Below, one piece after another: positions 1 through 7,425 of a stretch of DNA of 64,000 nt. How positions within the stretch are numbered: position 1 is the first letter of the stretch; each line of letters opens with the position of its first letter. The DNA is from Cryobacterium algoritolerans (GTDB taxonomy: Bacteria; Actinomycetota; Actinomycetes; Actinomycetales; Microbacteriaceae). The stretch spans positions 62,001-126,000 of the forward strand of contig NZ_SOFP01000010.1 in the NCBI RefSeq assembly GCF_004402785.1. Direction: 5' to 3'. Position numbers and translations under genes: made by a program. Below the pieces are notes generated by a model. It searched no databases and had not been told where the DNA came from. It saw only the letters and a program-made list of their open reading frames with translations.

Positions 1-19
1 CCCCTGGTTCCCCATCCCG

Positions 20-85
20 TTCCGCGAGAGTGCAGTTTTGGCCCCTTCACGAGCAACGAGGGGGCGAAAACTGCACTCTCGCGAA
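20..85. repeat. Long intergenic inverted repeat
   Basis: A perfect 17-bp inverted repeat (CGCGAGAGTGCAGTTTT at 23-39 pairing with 67-83) encloses a 27-nt spacer, and flanking bases extend the pairing with small mismatches. No T-run follows, so it is not a classical rho-independent terminator. It lies just upstream of the SCP-like gene. Confidence 0.8.
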
Positions 86-118
86 CAGCGGGGCTGGGTG
101 GGACGGCAGAATGGGGGC

Positions 119-487
119 ATGGCCAAGGCGAGGATCGACGACGGCGTGGGCCGCGCGGCCGTGTGCAGTTACGCGGCCGATGCGGCCGGGGCGAGCCGGG
201 ACATCCGTGCGCTCGCCGTGCGCTACACCCTGCAACTGCTCTCCGAGGAGGCCAACGGCAACACCCTCGAGGTGCGCGTGCCGCCGTTCGGGGCCGTGCA
301 GTGCATCGCCGGACCCCGGCACACTCGGGGCACCCCGCCCAACGTGGTCGAGACGGATGCCGCAACCTGGCTCTCCCTCGCCACCGGAGCACTCTCCTGG
401 GTCGACGGCCTCGCGACCGGGCGCATCCACGCCTCCGGCCAGCGGGCCGACCTCGCCGCGCACCTCCCGCTCCCACTGGGCCCGTAG
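119..487 (+). CDS. Sterol carrier-like family protein upstream of purF
   Basis: This 122-residue protein resembles the small SCP2-like/'bacterial SCP orthologue' proteins that sit beside purF in actinobacteria (the Rv0807 position in Mycobacterium tuberculosis). The ATG at 119 is chosen because the upstream in-frame extension (from 38) runs through the inverted repeat at 20-85 and looks non-coding. The protein has no signal peptide or membrane segment. A conserved-looking core includes VRVPPFGAVQCI and a C-terminal SGQRADLA stretch. A lipid or hydrophobic ligand role is family-level inference only. The link to purine synthesis is positional: purF and purM follow on the same strand after a 2-TM protein. 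Confidence 0.7.
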   Translation: MAKARIDDGVGRAAVCSYAADAAGASRDIRALAVRYTLQLLSEEANGNTLEVRVPPFGAVQCIAGPRHTRGTPPNVVETDAATWLSLATGALSWVDGLATGRIHASGQRADLAAHLPLPLGP

Positions 488-492
488 CCCGT

Positions 493-555
493 AGCCGGCA
501 GCCGGCAGCCGGCAGCCGGTGGCCCGGTGGCCCGGTGGCCCGGTGGCCCGGTGGC
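493..555. repeat. Two adjacent microsatellites (7-mer and 8-mer)
   Basis: Three copies of AGCCGGC (493-513) run into five perfect copies of CCGGTGGC (516-555). They fill the short gap between two convergent genes. There is no coding potential. Slippage would change spacing only. Confidence 0.9.
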
Positions 556-563
556 GCCGTGCG

Positions 564-1754
564 TCAGCTGAGGATCGCGGTGACCTCGGCCAGGGTCGGC
601 ATCGAGCTGGTCGCGCCGGGGCGGGTGACCGAGAGGGACGACGCAACGGTCGCCCAGCGCACCGCGTCGATCATCTCCGCCTCGCTGACGGCAGGGGCGC
701 GCACGGCGGCGCCCGCACTCGGAGCGACAGCGGTACCCGCGCTCGTACCGGCAGCGACAGCGGCACCCGCAGCGGCGCCCGCGCTCGAAGCGACAGCGGT
801 ACCCGCGCTCGTACCGGCAGCGACAGCGGCACCCGCAGCGGCACCCGCGCTCGAAGCGACAGCGGTACCCGCGCTCGTACCGGCAGCGACAGCGGCACCC
901 GCAGCGGCACCCGCGCTCGTACCGGAACTGGAACCGGAACCGGTCGCGGTACCGGAACCGGCACCACGCGTCTGGCCCGAACGGGCGGCCAGCCGCGCGA
1001 CGAGCGCGCCGACGAACGTGTCCCCGGCAGCGGTGGTATCGACCGCCCGCACCGGGCGGGCGGGGGCGAGCCCGAGCACGATCCCGTCGAAGGCGACGAC
1101 GCAGCCCTCCGCGCCGAGGGTGACGATGGCCCAGGTTCCGTCGGCGCTCAGTACCGCGGCCGCGCGGACCGGGTCGCTCTCGCCCGTGAGAGCCTCGGAT
1201 TCCAGGCGGTTGGGCACGACCAGGTCCACCCCGGCCAGAAACCCGTCCGGCAGCGGCACGACCGGCGCCGGCGTGAACACGGTGAACGCTCCGGCTGCCC
1301 GCGCGGCAGCGACGCCCTCGACGAGCACCCCGACCGGCAGCTCGCACTGCAGCAGGAGATGGGTCGCGCCGGCGATCGCCGCCCGCTGCACTTCGGACAG
1401 GCCCGTCACCGCGGCATTGGCAGCCGGCACGACGACGATCGAGTTCTCGCCGGAGTCCACCACGGCGATGTGCGCGGTCCCCGTTGCCCCCGGTACAGTG
1501 GCCAGACCCGACGTGCGGATGCCTTCCCGGTCCAGCAGCGCGCGCAGCGCCGAGCCGTAGGCATCCGTTCCGACCGCGCCGAGGAAGTCGACCGAGGCGC
1601 CCAGCCTGGTCGCGGCGACCGCCTGGTTCAGGCCCTTGCCGCCGGGCACGGTCAGGAAGCCGGAGCCGATGAGTGTCTCGCCGGGGTTCGCCGGGCGGGG
1701 CTGCCGCACGACGAGGTCCATGTTCGCGCCTCCGAGCACCGCAATCCTGTTCAT
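564..1754 (-). CDS. rbsK: Ribokinase (PfkB family) with repeat insertion
   Basis: PfkB-family carbohydrate kinase, predicted to phosphorylate ribose (or a related sugar) at O5 in the cytosol. Seen: N-terminal GGANMDL substrate-loop region, the PfkB signature GGKGLNQAVAATRLGA near residue 40, and the C-terminal anion-hole/catalytic motif DTTAAGDTF. Ribokinases are usually about 300 residues; this one is 396. The excess is an Ala/Gly/Thr/Ser-rich stretch of roughly 90 residues placed after the AAGDTF helix and before the last helices, encoded by tandem 66-bp repeats (751-924). The C-terminal tail after the insertion (VRWATVASSLSVTRPGA) still looks like ribokinase, so the frame is maintained. 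It stands alone, convergent with the SCP-like gene. Confidence 0.85.
   Translation of the reverse strand: MNRIAVLGGANMDLVVRQPRPANPGETLIGSGFLTVPGGKGLNQAVAATRLGASVDFLGAVGTDAYGSALRALLDREGIRTSGLATVPGATGTAHIAVVDSGENSIVVVPAANAAVTGLSEVQRAAIAGATHLLLQCELPVGVLVEGVAAARAAGAFTVFTPAPVVPLPDGFLAGVDLVVPNRLESEALTGESDPVRAAAVLSADGTWAIVTLGAEGCVVAFDGIVLGLAPARPVRAVDTTAAGDTFVGALVARLAARSGQTRGAGSGTATGSGSSSGTSAGAAAGAAVAAGTSAGTAVASSAGAAAGAAVAAGTSAGTAVASSAGAAAGAAVAAGTSAGTAVAPSAGAAVRAPAVSEAEMIDAVRWATVASSLSVTRPGATSSMPTLAEVTAILS
751..924. repeat. 66-bp tandem repeat inside ribokinase
   Basis: Units at 751-816 and 817-882 are nearly identical, and a shortened third copy runs 883-924. Smaller internal periodicities (GCGACAGCGG-like) are also visible. 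The unit is a multiple of three, so it adds 22 residues per copy in the ribokinase frame. Confidence 0.9.
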
Positions 1755-1822
1755 CCGACCAGTCTGCCAGCGACCGGGAAACGCACAGCCGTCGGCCCCC
1801 GCGCGCGTGCGAGAATGGAGGG

Positions 1823-2242
1823 GTGAGTTCAGCCGAGCAACCCGAACAGCAGGTCCCGGAGTCCGGCGAAGGCGAGATTCTCGTCGACCAGGCCAGGGTA
1901 AGCGTGCGGCGCTCGCCGCGCTACCTCAATTTCATGATCCTCGGCGCGGTCGTCGGCGCGATCCTCGCCCTCGTGCTCACCGTTGCCTTCCCGACAAATG
2001 CGGAGTTCGGACCCAGCCAGGTCTTCGGATTCCTGCTGCTGGCGGGAGTCGTGGCCGGCGTCGCCGTTGGCGCCGTTGCTGCCATGGTCATCGACCGGGT
2101 CACCGGCCGCTCGGCCGCGACGGTCGTCGTCGATAGACTTGGTGCCTATGGGCCGAGCGGCCTGGCGGCTGCGGATGCGGATGCGCCAGAGGCTCTGGAC
2201 GCTCCAGCCGACTCCCCGAAATCCAGCGACAACTCAGAGTAA
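1823..2242 (+). CDS. Small two-TM membrane protein of unknown function
   Basis: The 139-residue product starts at GTG 1823, preceded by a GGAGGGG ribosome binding site; the longer in-frame extension from 1673 overlaps ribokinase and is rejected. An acidic cytosolic N-terminus of about 37 residues is followed by two hydrophobic helices (around residues 39-60 and 72-95), then an Ala/Asp-rich tail. Similar unnamed proteins lie upstream of purF in related actinobacteria, as far as I recall. It ends 23 bp before purF, so the two may be co-transcribed. No function can be assigned. Confidence 0.7.
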   Translation: MSSAEQPEQQVPESGEGEILVDQARVSVRRSPRYLNFMILGAVVGAILALVLTVAFPTNAEFGPSQVFGFLLLAGVVAGVAVGAVAAMVIDRVTGRSAATVVVDRLGAYGPSGLAAADADAPEALDAPADSPKSSDNSE

Positions 2243-2265
2243 AGACACAGTTAAGAGGCTTCGAT

Positions 2266-3888
2266 TTGGCTGGTGGCGACGGACTTCTAGGTCATGACCT
2301 TCTCCAGGGTGAGAAGGGGCCGCAGGATGCCTGCGGCGTCTTCGGCGTCTGGGCCCCAGGCGAGGAGGTGGCCAAGCTCAGTTACTTCGGCCTCTACGCG
2401 CTGCAACACCGCGGCCAGGAATCGGCCGGCATCGCCACGAGCGACGGCTCCAAGATCCTGATCTACAAGGACATGGGCCTCGTTGCCCAGGTCTTCAACG
2501 AGGCCGCACTGAGCACTCTCCTCGGCCACATCGCGGTCGGCCACACCCGGTATTCGACCACCGGTTCCTCCAGCTGGCAGAACGCCCAGCCCACCCTCGG
2601 GCGCACCTCCGGCGGCACCGTAGCCCTCGGCCACAACGGCAACCTCACCAACACCGCCGAGCTCCTGCAGCTCGTGCACGAGCGTTACCCCAACGTGGAG
2701 GGCGAACTCGCCCGCGGCAACACCACCGACACCGCCGTGATCACCGCGCTGTTCACCGGCGACCTTGACCACACCCTCGAGGCCACGGCGCTCGAGGTGC
2801 TGCCGCGGCTGCGCGGCGCCTACTGCCTCGTCTTCATGGACGAGACCACGCTGTACGCGGCCCGCGACCCGCAGGGCGTTCGCCCGCTGGTGCTCGGCCG
2901 CCTCGAACGCGGTTGGGTGGTCGCATCCGAGACCGCGGCCCTCGACATCGTCGGCGCCAGCTTCGTGCGCGAAGTCGAACCGGGCGAACTGCTCATCATC
3001 GACGAGGACGGCCTGCGCTCCCAGCGGTTCGCCGAGTCCAAGCCGGCCGGTTGCGTCTTCGAATACGTCTACCTGGCCCGGCCGGACACCACCATCGCCG
3101 GTCGCGGAGTGCATGAGGCGCGGGTCGAAATGGGTCGCCGCCTCGCCGGAGAGTACCCGGTCGAGGCCGACCTCGTCATCCCGACTCCCGAGTCAGGAAC
3201 GCCGGCCGCGATCGGCTACGCGCAGGCATCCGGTATCCCGTTCGGCCAGGGGCTGGTGAAGAACTCCTATGTCGGCCGCACCTTCATTCAGCCGTCGGAG
3301 ACCATTCGCCAGCGCGGCATCAAGCTCAAGCTCAACCCGCTGAAGGCCGTGATCAAGGGCAAGCGCCTCATCGTCGTTGACGACTCGATCGTGCGCGGCA
3401 ACACCCAGCGCGCCCTCGTCAGCATGCTGCGCGAGGCCGGGGCCGCCGAGGTGCACGTGCGCATCTCGAGCCCGCCGATCACCTGGCCCTGCTTCTACGG
3501 CATCGACTTCGCCTCCCGGGCGGAACTGATCGCGACCGGACTCGGCGTCGACGAGGTGCGCCAGGCAATCGGCGCCGACTCGCTCGGCTACCTCTCGCCG
3601 GAGGGCATGATCGCCGCCACCGAGCAGCCGCGCGATAAGCTCTGCACCGCCTGCTTCACCGGGGTCTACCCGATCCCGCTGCCCGACGCGGTGCACTTGG
3701 GCAAGAATCTGCTCGAACGTCCGACCGGCTCAGACGGCTGCGACCCTGGACCCGATGCGGAGTACGAACCTCTGCTCGACGCCGCCGCACGCCGCCCCGG
3801 CGCCCCGGCGGGAGAGCCCACCAGCCGGGGCGGCACCCCGGCAAGGCCGGGACTGTTCCCGATCGGCGACCCAGGAAGACAAGAATGA
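2266..3888 (+). CDS. purF: Amidophosphoribosyltransferase
   Basis: Catalyses the first committed step of purine synthesis: PRPP plus glutamine gives phosphoribosylamine. Seen: a propeptide of 22 residues ahead of the catalytic Cys23 (DACGVFGVW), the Ntn-type glutaminase domain (GHNGNLTNT), then the phosphoribosyltransferase domain with the PRPP motif VVDDSIVRGNT near residue 370, and Cys-containing C-terminal segments typical of Bacillus/actinobacterial PurF. The TTG start at 2266 is supported by AAGAGG at 2253-2258; no better start keeps the propeptide. The C-terminal 50 residues are Pro/Gly-rich and variable. The stop overlaps the purM start as ATGA (3885-3888), implying translational coupling. 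Confidence 0.97.
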   Translation: MAGGDGLLGHDLLQGEKGPQDACGVFGVWAPGEEVAKLSYFGLYALQHRGQESAGIATSDGSKILIYKDMGLVAQVFNEAALSTLLGHIAVGHTRYSTTGSSSWQNAQPTLGRTSGGTVALGHNGNLTNTAELLQLVHERYPNVEGELARGNTTDTAVITALFTGDLDHTLEATALEVLPRLRGAYCLVFMDETTLYAARDPQGVRPLVLGRLERGWVVASETAALDIVGASFVREVEPGELLIIDEDGLRSQRFAESKPAGCVFEYVYLARPDTTIAGRGVHEARVEMGRRLAGEYPVEADLVIPTPESGTPAAIGYAQASGIPFGQGLVKNSYVGRTFIQPSETIRQRGIKLKLNPLKAVIKGKRLIVVDDSIVRGNTQRALVSMLREAGAAEVHVRISSPPITWPCFYGIDFASRAELIATGLGVDEVRQAIGADSLGYLSPEGMIAATEQPRDKLCTACFTGVYPIPLPDAVHLGKNLLERPTGSDGCDPGPDAEYEPLLDAAARRPGAPAGEPTSRGGTPARPGLFPIGDPGRQE

Positions 3889-4988
3889 GCAACGCTTCAT
3901 ACGCGACAGCCGGAGTAGACACCGCGGCCGGCGACCTCGCCGTCTCCCTGATGAAGGCCGCGGTCTCCCAGACCCACGGACCCGAGGTTCTCGGTGGGTT
4001 CGGCGGCTTCGCCGGGCTCTACGACGTGTCGTTTCTGACGTCCTACCGCCGCCCGCTACTGGCGACGTCGACGGACGGCGTGGGCACCAAGGTCGCGATC
4101 GCCCAGGCCATCGACAAGCACGACACCATCGGCCAGGACCTGGTCGGCATGGTTGTCGACGACATCGTGGTGGTGGGCGCTCGCCCGTTGTTCATGACCG
4201 ACTACATCGCCTGCGGGAAGGTCGTTCCCGAGCGCATCGCGGACATCGTCGCCGGCATCGCCCGGGCCTGCTCCGAAACCGGAACCGCTCTCGTCGGCGG
4301 TGAAACCGCCGAGCACCCCGGCCTGCTCGGCCCCGACGACTATGATGTCGCCGGTGCGGCCACCGGAGTGGTCGAGGCGGACCAGGTCCTCGGCGCCGAG
4401 CGGGTGGTGCCGGGCGACGTGGTGGTCGCGCTCGCGTCTTCCGGGTTGCACTCCAACGGCTACTCGCTCGTGCGCCACATCCTCGCCCAGCGCGGCATCG
4501 GCTACACCGACACTTCCGCCGAACTCGGCGGGGTCGTCGGTGAGGTGCTGCTCACCCCGACCCGGCTCTACACCGGCCCGTTGCTCAGCGTGCTGGCCGA
4601 CCCCGAGCTCGCCGGGGCGGTGCATTCGCTCAGCCACGTCACCGGTGGTGGGATCGCGGCCAACCTTGCCCGCGTGCTCCCGCTCGGCGCCTGGGTCGAG
4701 GTGGACCGGTCCACCTGGTCGCCTTCGCCCGTCTTCCGGGTGCTCAGCGACCTGGCCGGCTCCTCCCTCGAAAGCTCGGAGGGAACCTGGAACCTGGGCA
4801 TCGGCATGTTCGCCGTCGTCGCAGCCGGCTCCGCGTCATCCGTGATCGCCCGGCTGGCCGCCGAGGGCATCCCGGCCTGGGTTGCCGGCCGGGTCTCGAC
4901 CGCGGCTCACGACCTGTCGGGCTTCGAACAGGGCGCCAAGGGCGTCAACGGCGGCGCCGTGCGCCTGGTCGGCGGCTACGCGAACTGA
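3885..4988 (+). CDS. purM: Phosphoribosylformylglycinamidine cyclo-ligase (AIR synthetase)
   Basis: Converts FGAM to aminoimidazole ribonucleotide with ATP, the fifth step of purine synthesis. The 367-residue length and motifs fit PurM: LLATSTDGVGTKVAIA near residue 60, the DIVVVGARPLFMTDY segment, GGETAEHPG, and GLHSNGYSLVR. The start codon lies within the purF stop (ATGA), so purF-purM form one operon. The DUF3073 gene follows convergently, the same arrangement as purF-purM-Rv0810c in mycobacteria. Confidence 0.97.
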   Translation: MSNASYATAGVDTAAGDLAVSLMKAAVSQTHGPEVLGGFGGFAGLYDVSFLTSYRRPLLATSTDGVGTKVAIAQAIDKHDTIGQDLVGMVVDDIVVVGARPLFMTDYIACGKVVPERIADIVAGIARACSETGTALVGGETAEHPGLLGPDDYDVAGAATGVVEADQVLGAERVVPGDVVVALASSGLHSNGYSLVRHILAQRGIGYTDTSAELGGVVGEVLLTPTRLYTGPLLSVLADPELAGAVHSLSHVTGGGIAANLARVLPLGAWVEVDRSTWSPSPVFRVLSDLAGSSLESSEGTWNLGIGMFAVVAAGSASSVIARLAAEGIPAWVAGRVSTAAHDLSGFEQGAKGVNGGAVRLVGGYAN

Positions 4989-5086
4989 TACGCGCCGAGA
5001 TCGACCTTTTTCGTTCCAACCGGCCCGGTGTGCGGGGCGGTTTCGACCGGGAAGGTGGATATCGGAGACGGGTGCGCCGCGAAGAG

Positions 5087-5335
5087 TCAGGCCGTGCGCT
5101 GCTCGTCTTCCGTCGCGTAGGTGTCGACGTATTGCTCGTCGTCGTCTTCGTTGCCCTTGCCGGGCTTTGACGCCTCGTATTCCGGCCACTTCGCGAGGTC
5201 CTCATCGAGGCGCGGGTCCTCGACCGGATGCCCCGTGAGCTCGCGTTCGAGCGCGTTGTAGTTGGTGTCCGGGCTGAAATACTTCAGCTCGCGGGCAACC
5301 TTGGTGTGCTTTGCTTTTTGACGGCCGCGCCCCAT
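5087..5335 (-). CDS. DUF3073 family protein
   Basis: An 82-residue, highly charged cytosolic protein that matches the actinobacterial DUF3073 family: basic N-terminus MGRGRQKAKHTKVARELKYFS, conserved DTNYNALERELTG, and an acidic tail. Its function is unknown; its place next to purM is conserved in actinobacteria (Rv0810c). It is transcribed toward purM and diverges from the monooxygenase gene across a 151-bp gap containing a 17-bp palindrome. Confidence 0.9.
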   Translation of the reverse strand: MGRGRQKAKHTKVARELKYFSPDTNYNALERELTGHPVEDPRLDEDLAKWPEYEASKPGKGNEDDDEQYVDTYATEDEQRTA

Positions 5336-5406
5336 GCGAGACCCCCTAACGATGCCAGGCCGAGTGAGGAATGAGTCACCCGGGGAGTTGCCGAACGGAA
5401 TGGTGA

Positions 5407-5423
5407 AAACTAGCCGCTAGTTT
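5407..5423. promoter_or_regulatory. Palindrome in divergent intergenic region
   Basis: AAACTAGCCGCTAGTTT is a perfect inverted repeat (7-bp arms, 3-nt centre), unusually AT-rich for this DNA, located between the DUF3073 and monooxygenase starts. It could be a regulator site for either gene; no regulator is encoded beside it. Confidence 0.5.
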
Positions 5424-5486
5424 AGCATGATGGGCCTGAACCCCCGCTGACGCGGTTCACAGGCCAGCCTGCTGAAATGAGGTGTG

Positions 5487-6572
5487 ATGGCGAACGAGGC
5501 GACGGTACCCGTCGTCATTGTCGGCGCCGGTCAGGCCGGCCTTTCGGTGGCCTACTACCTGCGCAAGTTCGAGCTTAGCCCCGGTCGCGACTTTGTAATC
5601 TTCGACCGAGGCCCGGATGCGGGCGGAGCCTGGCAACATCGCTGGCGGTCCCTGCGCCTCGGCGCCGCACACCGGGTCAACGATCTGCCGGGGATGGGCG
5701 AACTCGGCCTCAGTTTTGATACCGCCGACCGTTCACTCCCCGCCCGGGAGGTCGTGGCGGACTACTACCGCCGGTACGAGGAACACCACGGACTGAAGGT
5801 TGTGCGCCCGGTCACCGTGCGATCCGTGTCCAACCGAGGGGCAGACCTGATGGTGTCAACGACCTCGCCGGGCTTCGGCAACCGGGACACCACGGCCCGC
5901 CTCCTCGTCAACGCCACGGGTACCTGGGGTTCCCCGTTCGTGCCGCATTACCCCGGGGTAGAGCGTTTCGGGGGGCGGCAGCTGCATACCGCCGGCTACG
6001 TCTCAGCCGAGGAGTTCGCCGGCCAGCGCGTCCTGGTGGTCGGCGGCGGCACCAGCGCGATCGGGTTCCTGCTCGAGCTCGAGGACGTCGCGGCCGAGCT
6101 CAGCTGGGCGGCGCGGCGCCCGATCGACTGGATCCACACCGAACAGCTCGAGCTCGAGGGGGCTTCCGCCGCGGTCGCCGCGCAGGACGAGGCGGCCCGG
6201 GCCGGGCGTGCCCTGCCGAGCATCGTCAGCGGCACCGGCGTGTCGGTGAGCCGCCGGATCGCCGCCGGGATCGCCCGCGGGGTGCTCGTGGCCCGGCCGA
6301 TGTTCTCGGCGATCGAGCCTGCGGGGGTGCGCTGGCCGGATGGCACGTTCACCGAGGCCGACGCGATCATCTGGGCGTCCGGATTCCGGCCCGAACTGCG
6401 GCACCTCTCCGCGCTCAAACTGCGGGAGAAGGCCGGCGGGCTCTCGGTCGGCGCCGGCGCTTCCTGGACGGACCCGCGCATCTTCCTGGCCGGCTATGGG
6501 CCGCAGGCGAGCACGGTCGGCGCGCACAGGGCCGGCCGGATGATCGCTCGCCAGGTCGTCGCGCTGCTCTAG
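5487..6572 (+). CDS. FAD-dependent monooxygenase / NAD(P)-binding oxidoreductase
   Basis: Flavoprotein of the FMO/YUCCA/CzcO-like superfamily, 361 residues. Seen: N-terminal FAD-binding GxGxxG (VIVGAGQAGLS, residues 9-19), the GGAWQHRW segment, an FMO-like FxGxxxHTxxY motif (ERFGGRQLHTAGY) near residue 165, and a second NADPH dinucleotide fold (VVGGGTSAIGF). The C-terminal WASGFRPEL and FLAGYGPQAST are typical of this group. ATG 5487 is preferred over GTG 5484; AATGAGG lies just upstream. Substrate unknown; a stand-alone gene with no redox partner nearby. Confidence 0.85.
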   Translation: MANEATVPVVIVGAGQAGLSVAYYLRKFELSPGRDFVIFDRGPDAGGAWQHRWRSLRLGAAHRVNDLPGMGELGLSFDTADRSLPAREVVADYYRRYEEHHGLKVVRPVTVRSVSNRGADLMVSTTSPGFGNRDTTARLLVNATGTWGSPFVPHYPGVERFGGRQLHTAGYVSAEEFAGQRVLVVGGGTSAIGFLLELEDVAAELSWAARRPIDWIHTEQLELEGASAAVAAQDEAARAGRALPSIVSGTGVSVSRRIAAGIARGVLVARPMFSAIEPAGVRWPDGTFTEADAIIWASGFRPELRHLSALKLREKAGGLSVGAGASWTDPRIFLAGYGPQASTVGAHRAGRMIARQVVALL

Positions 6573-6580
6573 CCCTGACT

Positions 6581-6634
6581 CGGTACTACAGCCGGAAGCG
6601 GCACTACAGCCGGACTCGATACCACAGCCGGGAC
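6581..6634. repeat. Three 18-bp direct repeats
   Basis: Three imperfect 18-bp units sharing ACTACAGCCGGA occupy the whole gap between the convergent monooxygenase and crcB genes, ending 3 bp before the crcB stop. No terminator-like hairpin is seen. Confidence 0.8.
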
Positions 6635-6637
6635 GAG

Positions 6638-7006
6638 CTATCGGGCGAGCAGATACCCCGCGGCGCAGAAGGCGAGCCCGAGTGCGAGGTTGCCGACCAG
6701 ACCGATCAGGCCTGCCCGCCAGCGACCTTTGAGCAGCAGCTCGACGGTCTCGACACTCCAGGTGCTGAAGGTGGTCAGTCCGCCGCAGACGCCCGTCAGC
6801 ACGATCAGGCGCACGTCGTCGCCGACCGCGGTGCGCTCGGCGAGACCGAGCACCACCCCGCCCACGAGGGACCCGGCCACATTCACGACCAGCACGCCGA
6901 GCGGCAGCCCGCCGGGGCCGAGCGGGAGCACGCGGGAGGTCAGGTAACGGATGACCGCTGCCGCGCCGCCGGAGGCCAGCACGGCGGCGACCAGGCCGGC
7001 GTTCAC
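6638..7006 (-). CDS. crcB: Fluoride efflux channel CrcB (second subunit)
   Basis: Fluc-type fluoride channel subunit, 122 residues with four hydrophobic helices. Seen: the family signatures GVLVVNVAGSLVGG (Asn in TM2) and GVCGGLTTFSTWSVE (TM3 break with the Phe/Ser/Thr track). The GTG start at 7006 overlaps the upstream crcB stop as GTGA (7003-7006). In actinobacteria tandem CrcB genes probably form heterodimers; that inference fits the overlap. No fluoride riboswitch was recognised upstream of the pair. Confidence 0.92.
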   Translation of the reverse strand: MNAGLVAAVLASGGAAAVIRYLTSRVLPLGPGGLPLGVLVVNVAGSLVGGVVLGLAERTAVGDDVRLIVLTGVCGGLTTFSTWSVETVELLLKGRWRAGLIGLVGNLALGLAFCAAGYLLAR

Positions 7007-7422
7007 GGGGAGGCCCCGGCATCCGTCGCCGTGAGGCCGGCCGGCCGGGGGGCCAGCAGGGTGCCCACCCAGAGTCCGAGCCCCGCGGCCGGGAAGCCGA
7101 GCACGAGGGTGGCAGCGAGGTAGGTCGCCGCCAGCGCCCAGGAATCGGCGGAGACCAGGGTGACAAGGGAGACCATCACCGCGGAGAATGTCGTGAACGA
7201 ACCGAGCAGGCCCGGGCCGAGCGCCGCCTTGAGCCACTGCGGCACCGCCGGCCGGGTCCAGAGCCCGGCGACGAGCCAGCCGAGCACGAACGCGCCGATT
7301 GCATTGACCACGAGCGTGGCGGTGGGGAACTGGCCGGCGGAGTGCGGCAGCGCCTGGTCGGTGCCGAAGCGCAGGGCGGTGCCGACGACACCGCCGAGGA
7401 AGACCGCCGGTGCGAGCCGCAC
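7003..7422 (-). CDS. crcB: Fluoride efflux channel CrcB (first subunit)
   Basis: Fluc-type channel subunit of 139 residues with four predicted helices. Seen: LRFGTDQALP, TLVVNAIGAFVLGW (TM2 Asn) and GLLGSFTTFSAVMV (TM3 fluoride-pore motif). It is immediately downstream of the APC permease (3-bp gap), so all three may share a transcript. Together with the overlapping second crcB it should form an antiparallel dimeric channel that protects against cytosolic fluoride. Confidence 0.92.
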   Translation of the reverse strand: MRLAPAVFLGGVVGTALRFGTDQALPHSAGQFPTATLVVNAIGAFVLGWLVAGLWTRPAVPQWLKAALGPGLLGSFTTFSAVMVSLVTLVSADSWALAATYLAATLVLGFPAAGLGLWVGTLLAPRPAGLTATDAGASP

Positions 7423-7425
7423 CGG

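Noticed and set aside
163-1826. Long open frames on the + strand opposite ribokinase (163-1560, 519-1826)
   Set aside because: They are antisense shadows of a GC-rich gene and its repeats; composition is Arg/Gly/Thr-rich and no domain is seen.
7003-7422. Fluoride riboswitch upstream of the crcB pair
   Set aside because: The 5' end abuts the APC permease (3 bp), leaving no room for an aptamer, and none was recognised upstream of the permease.
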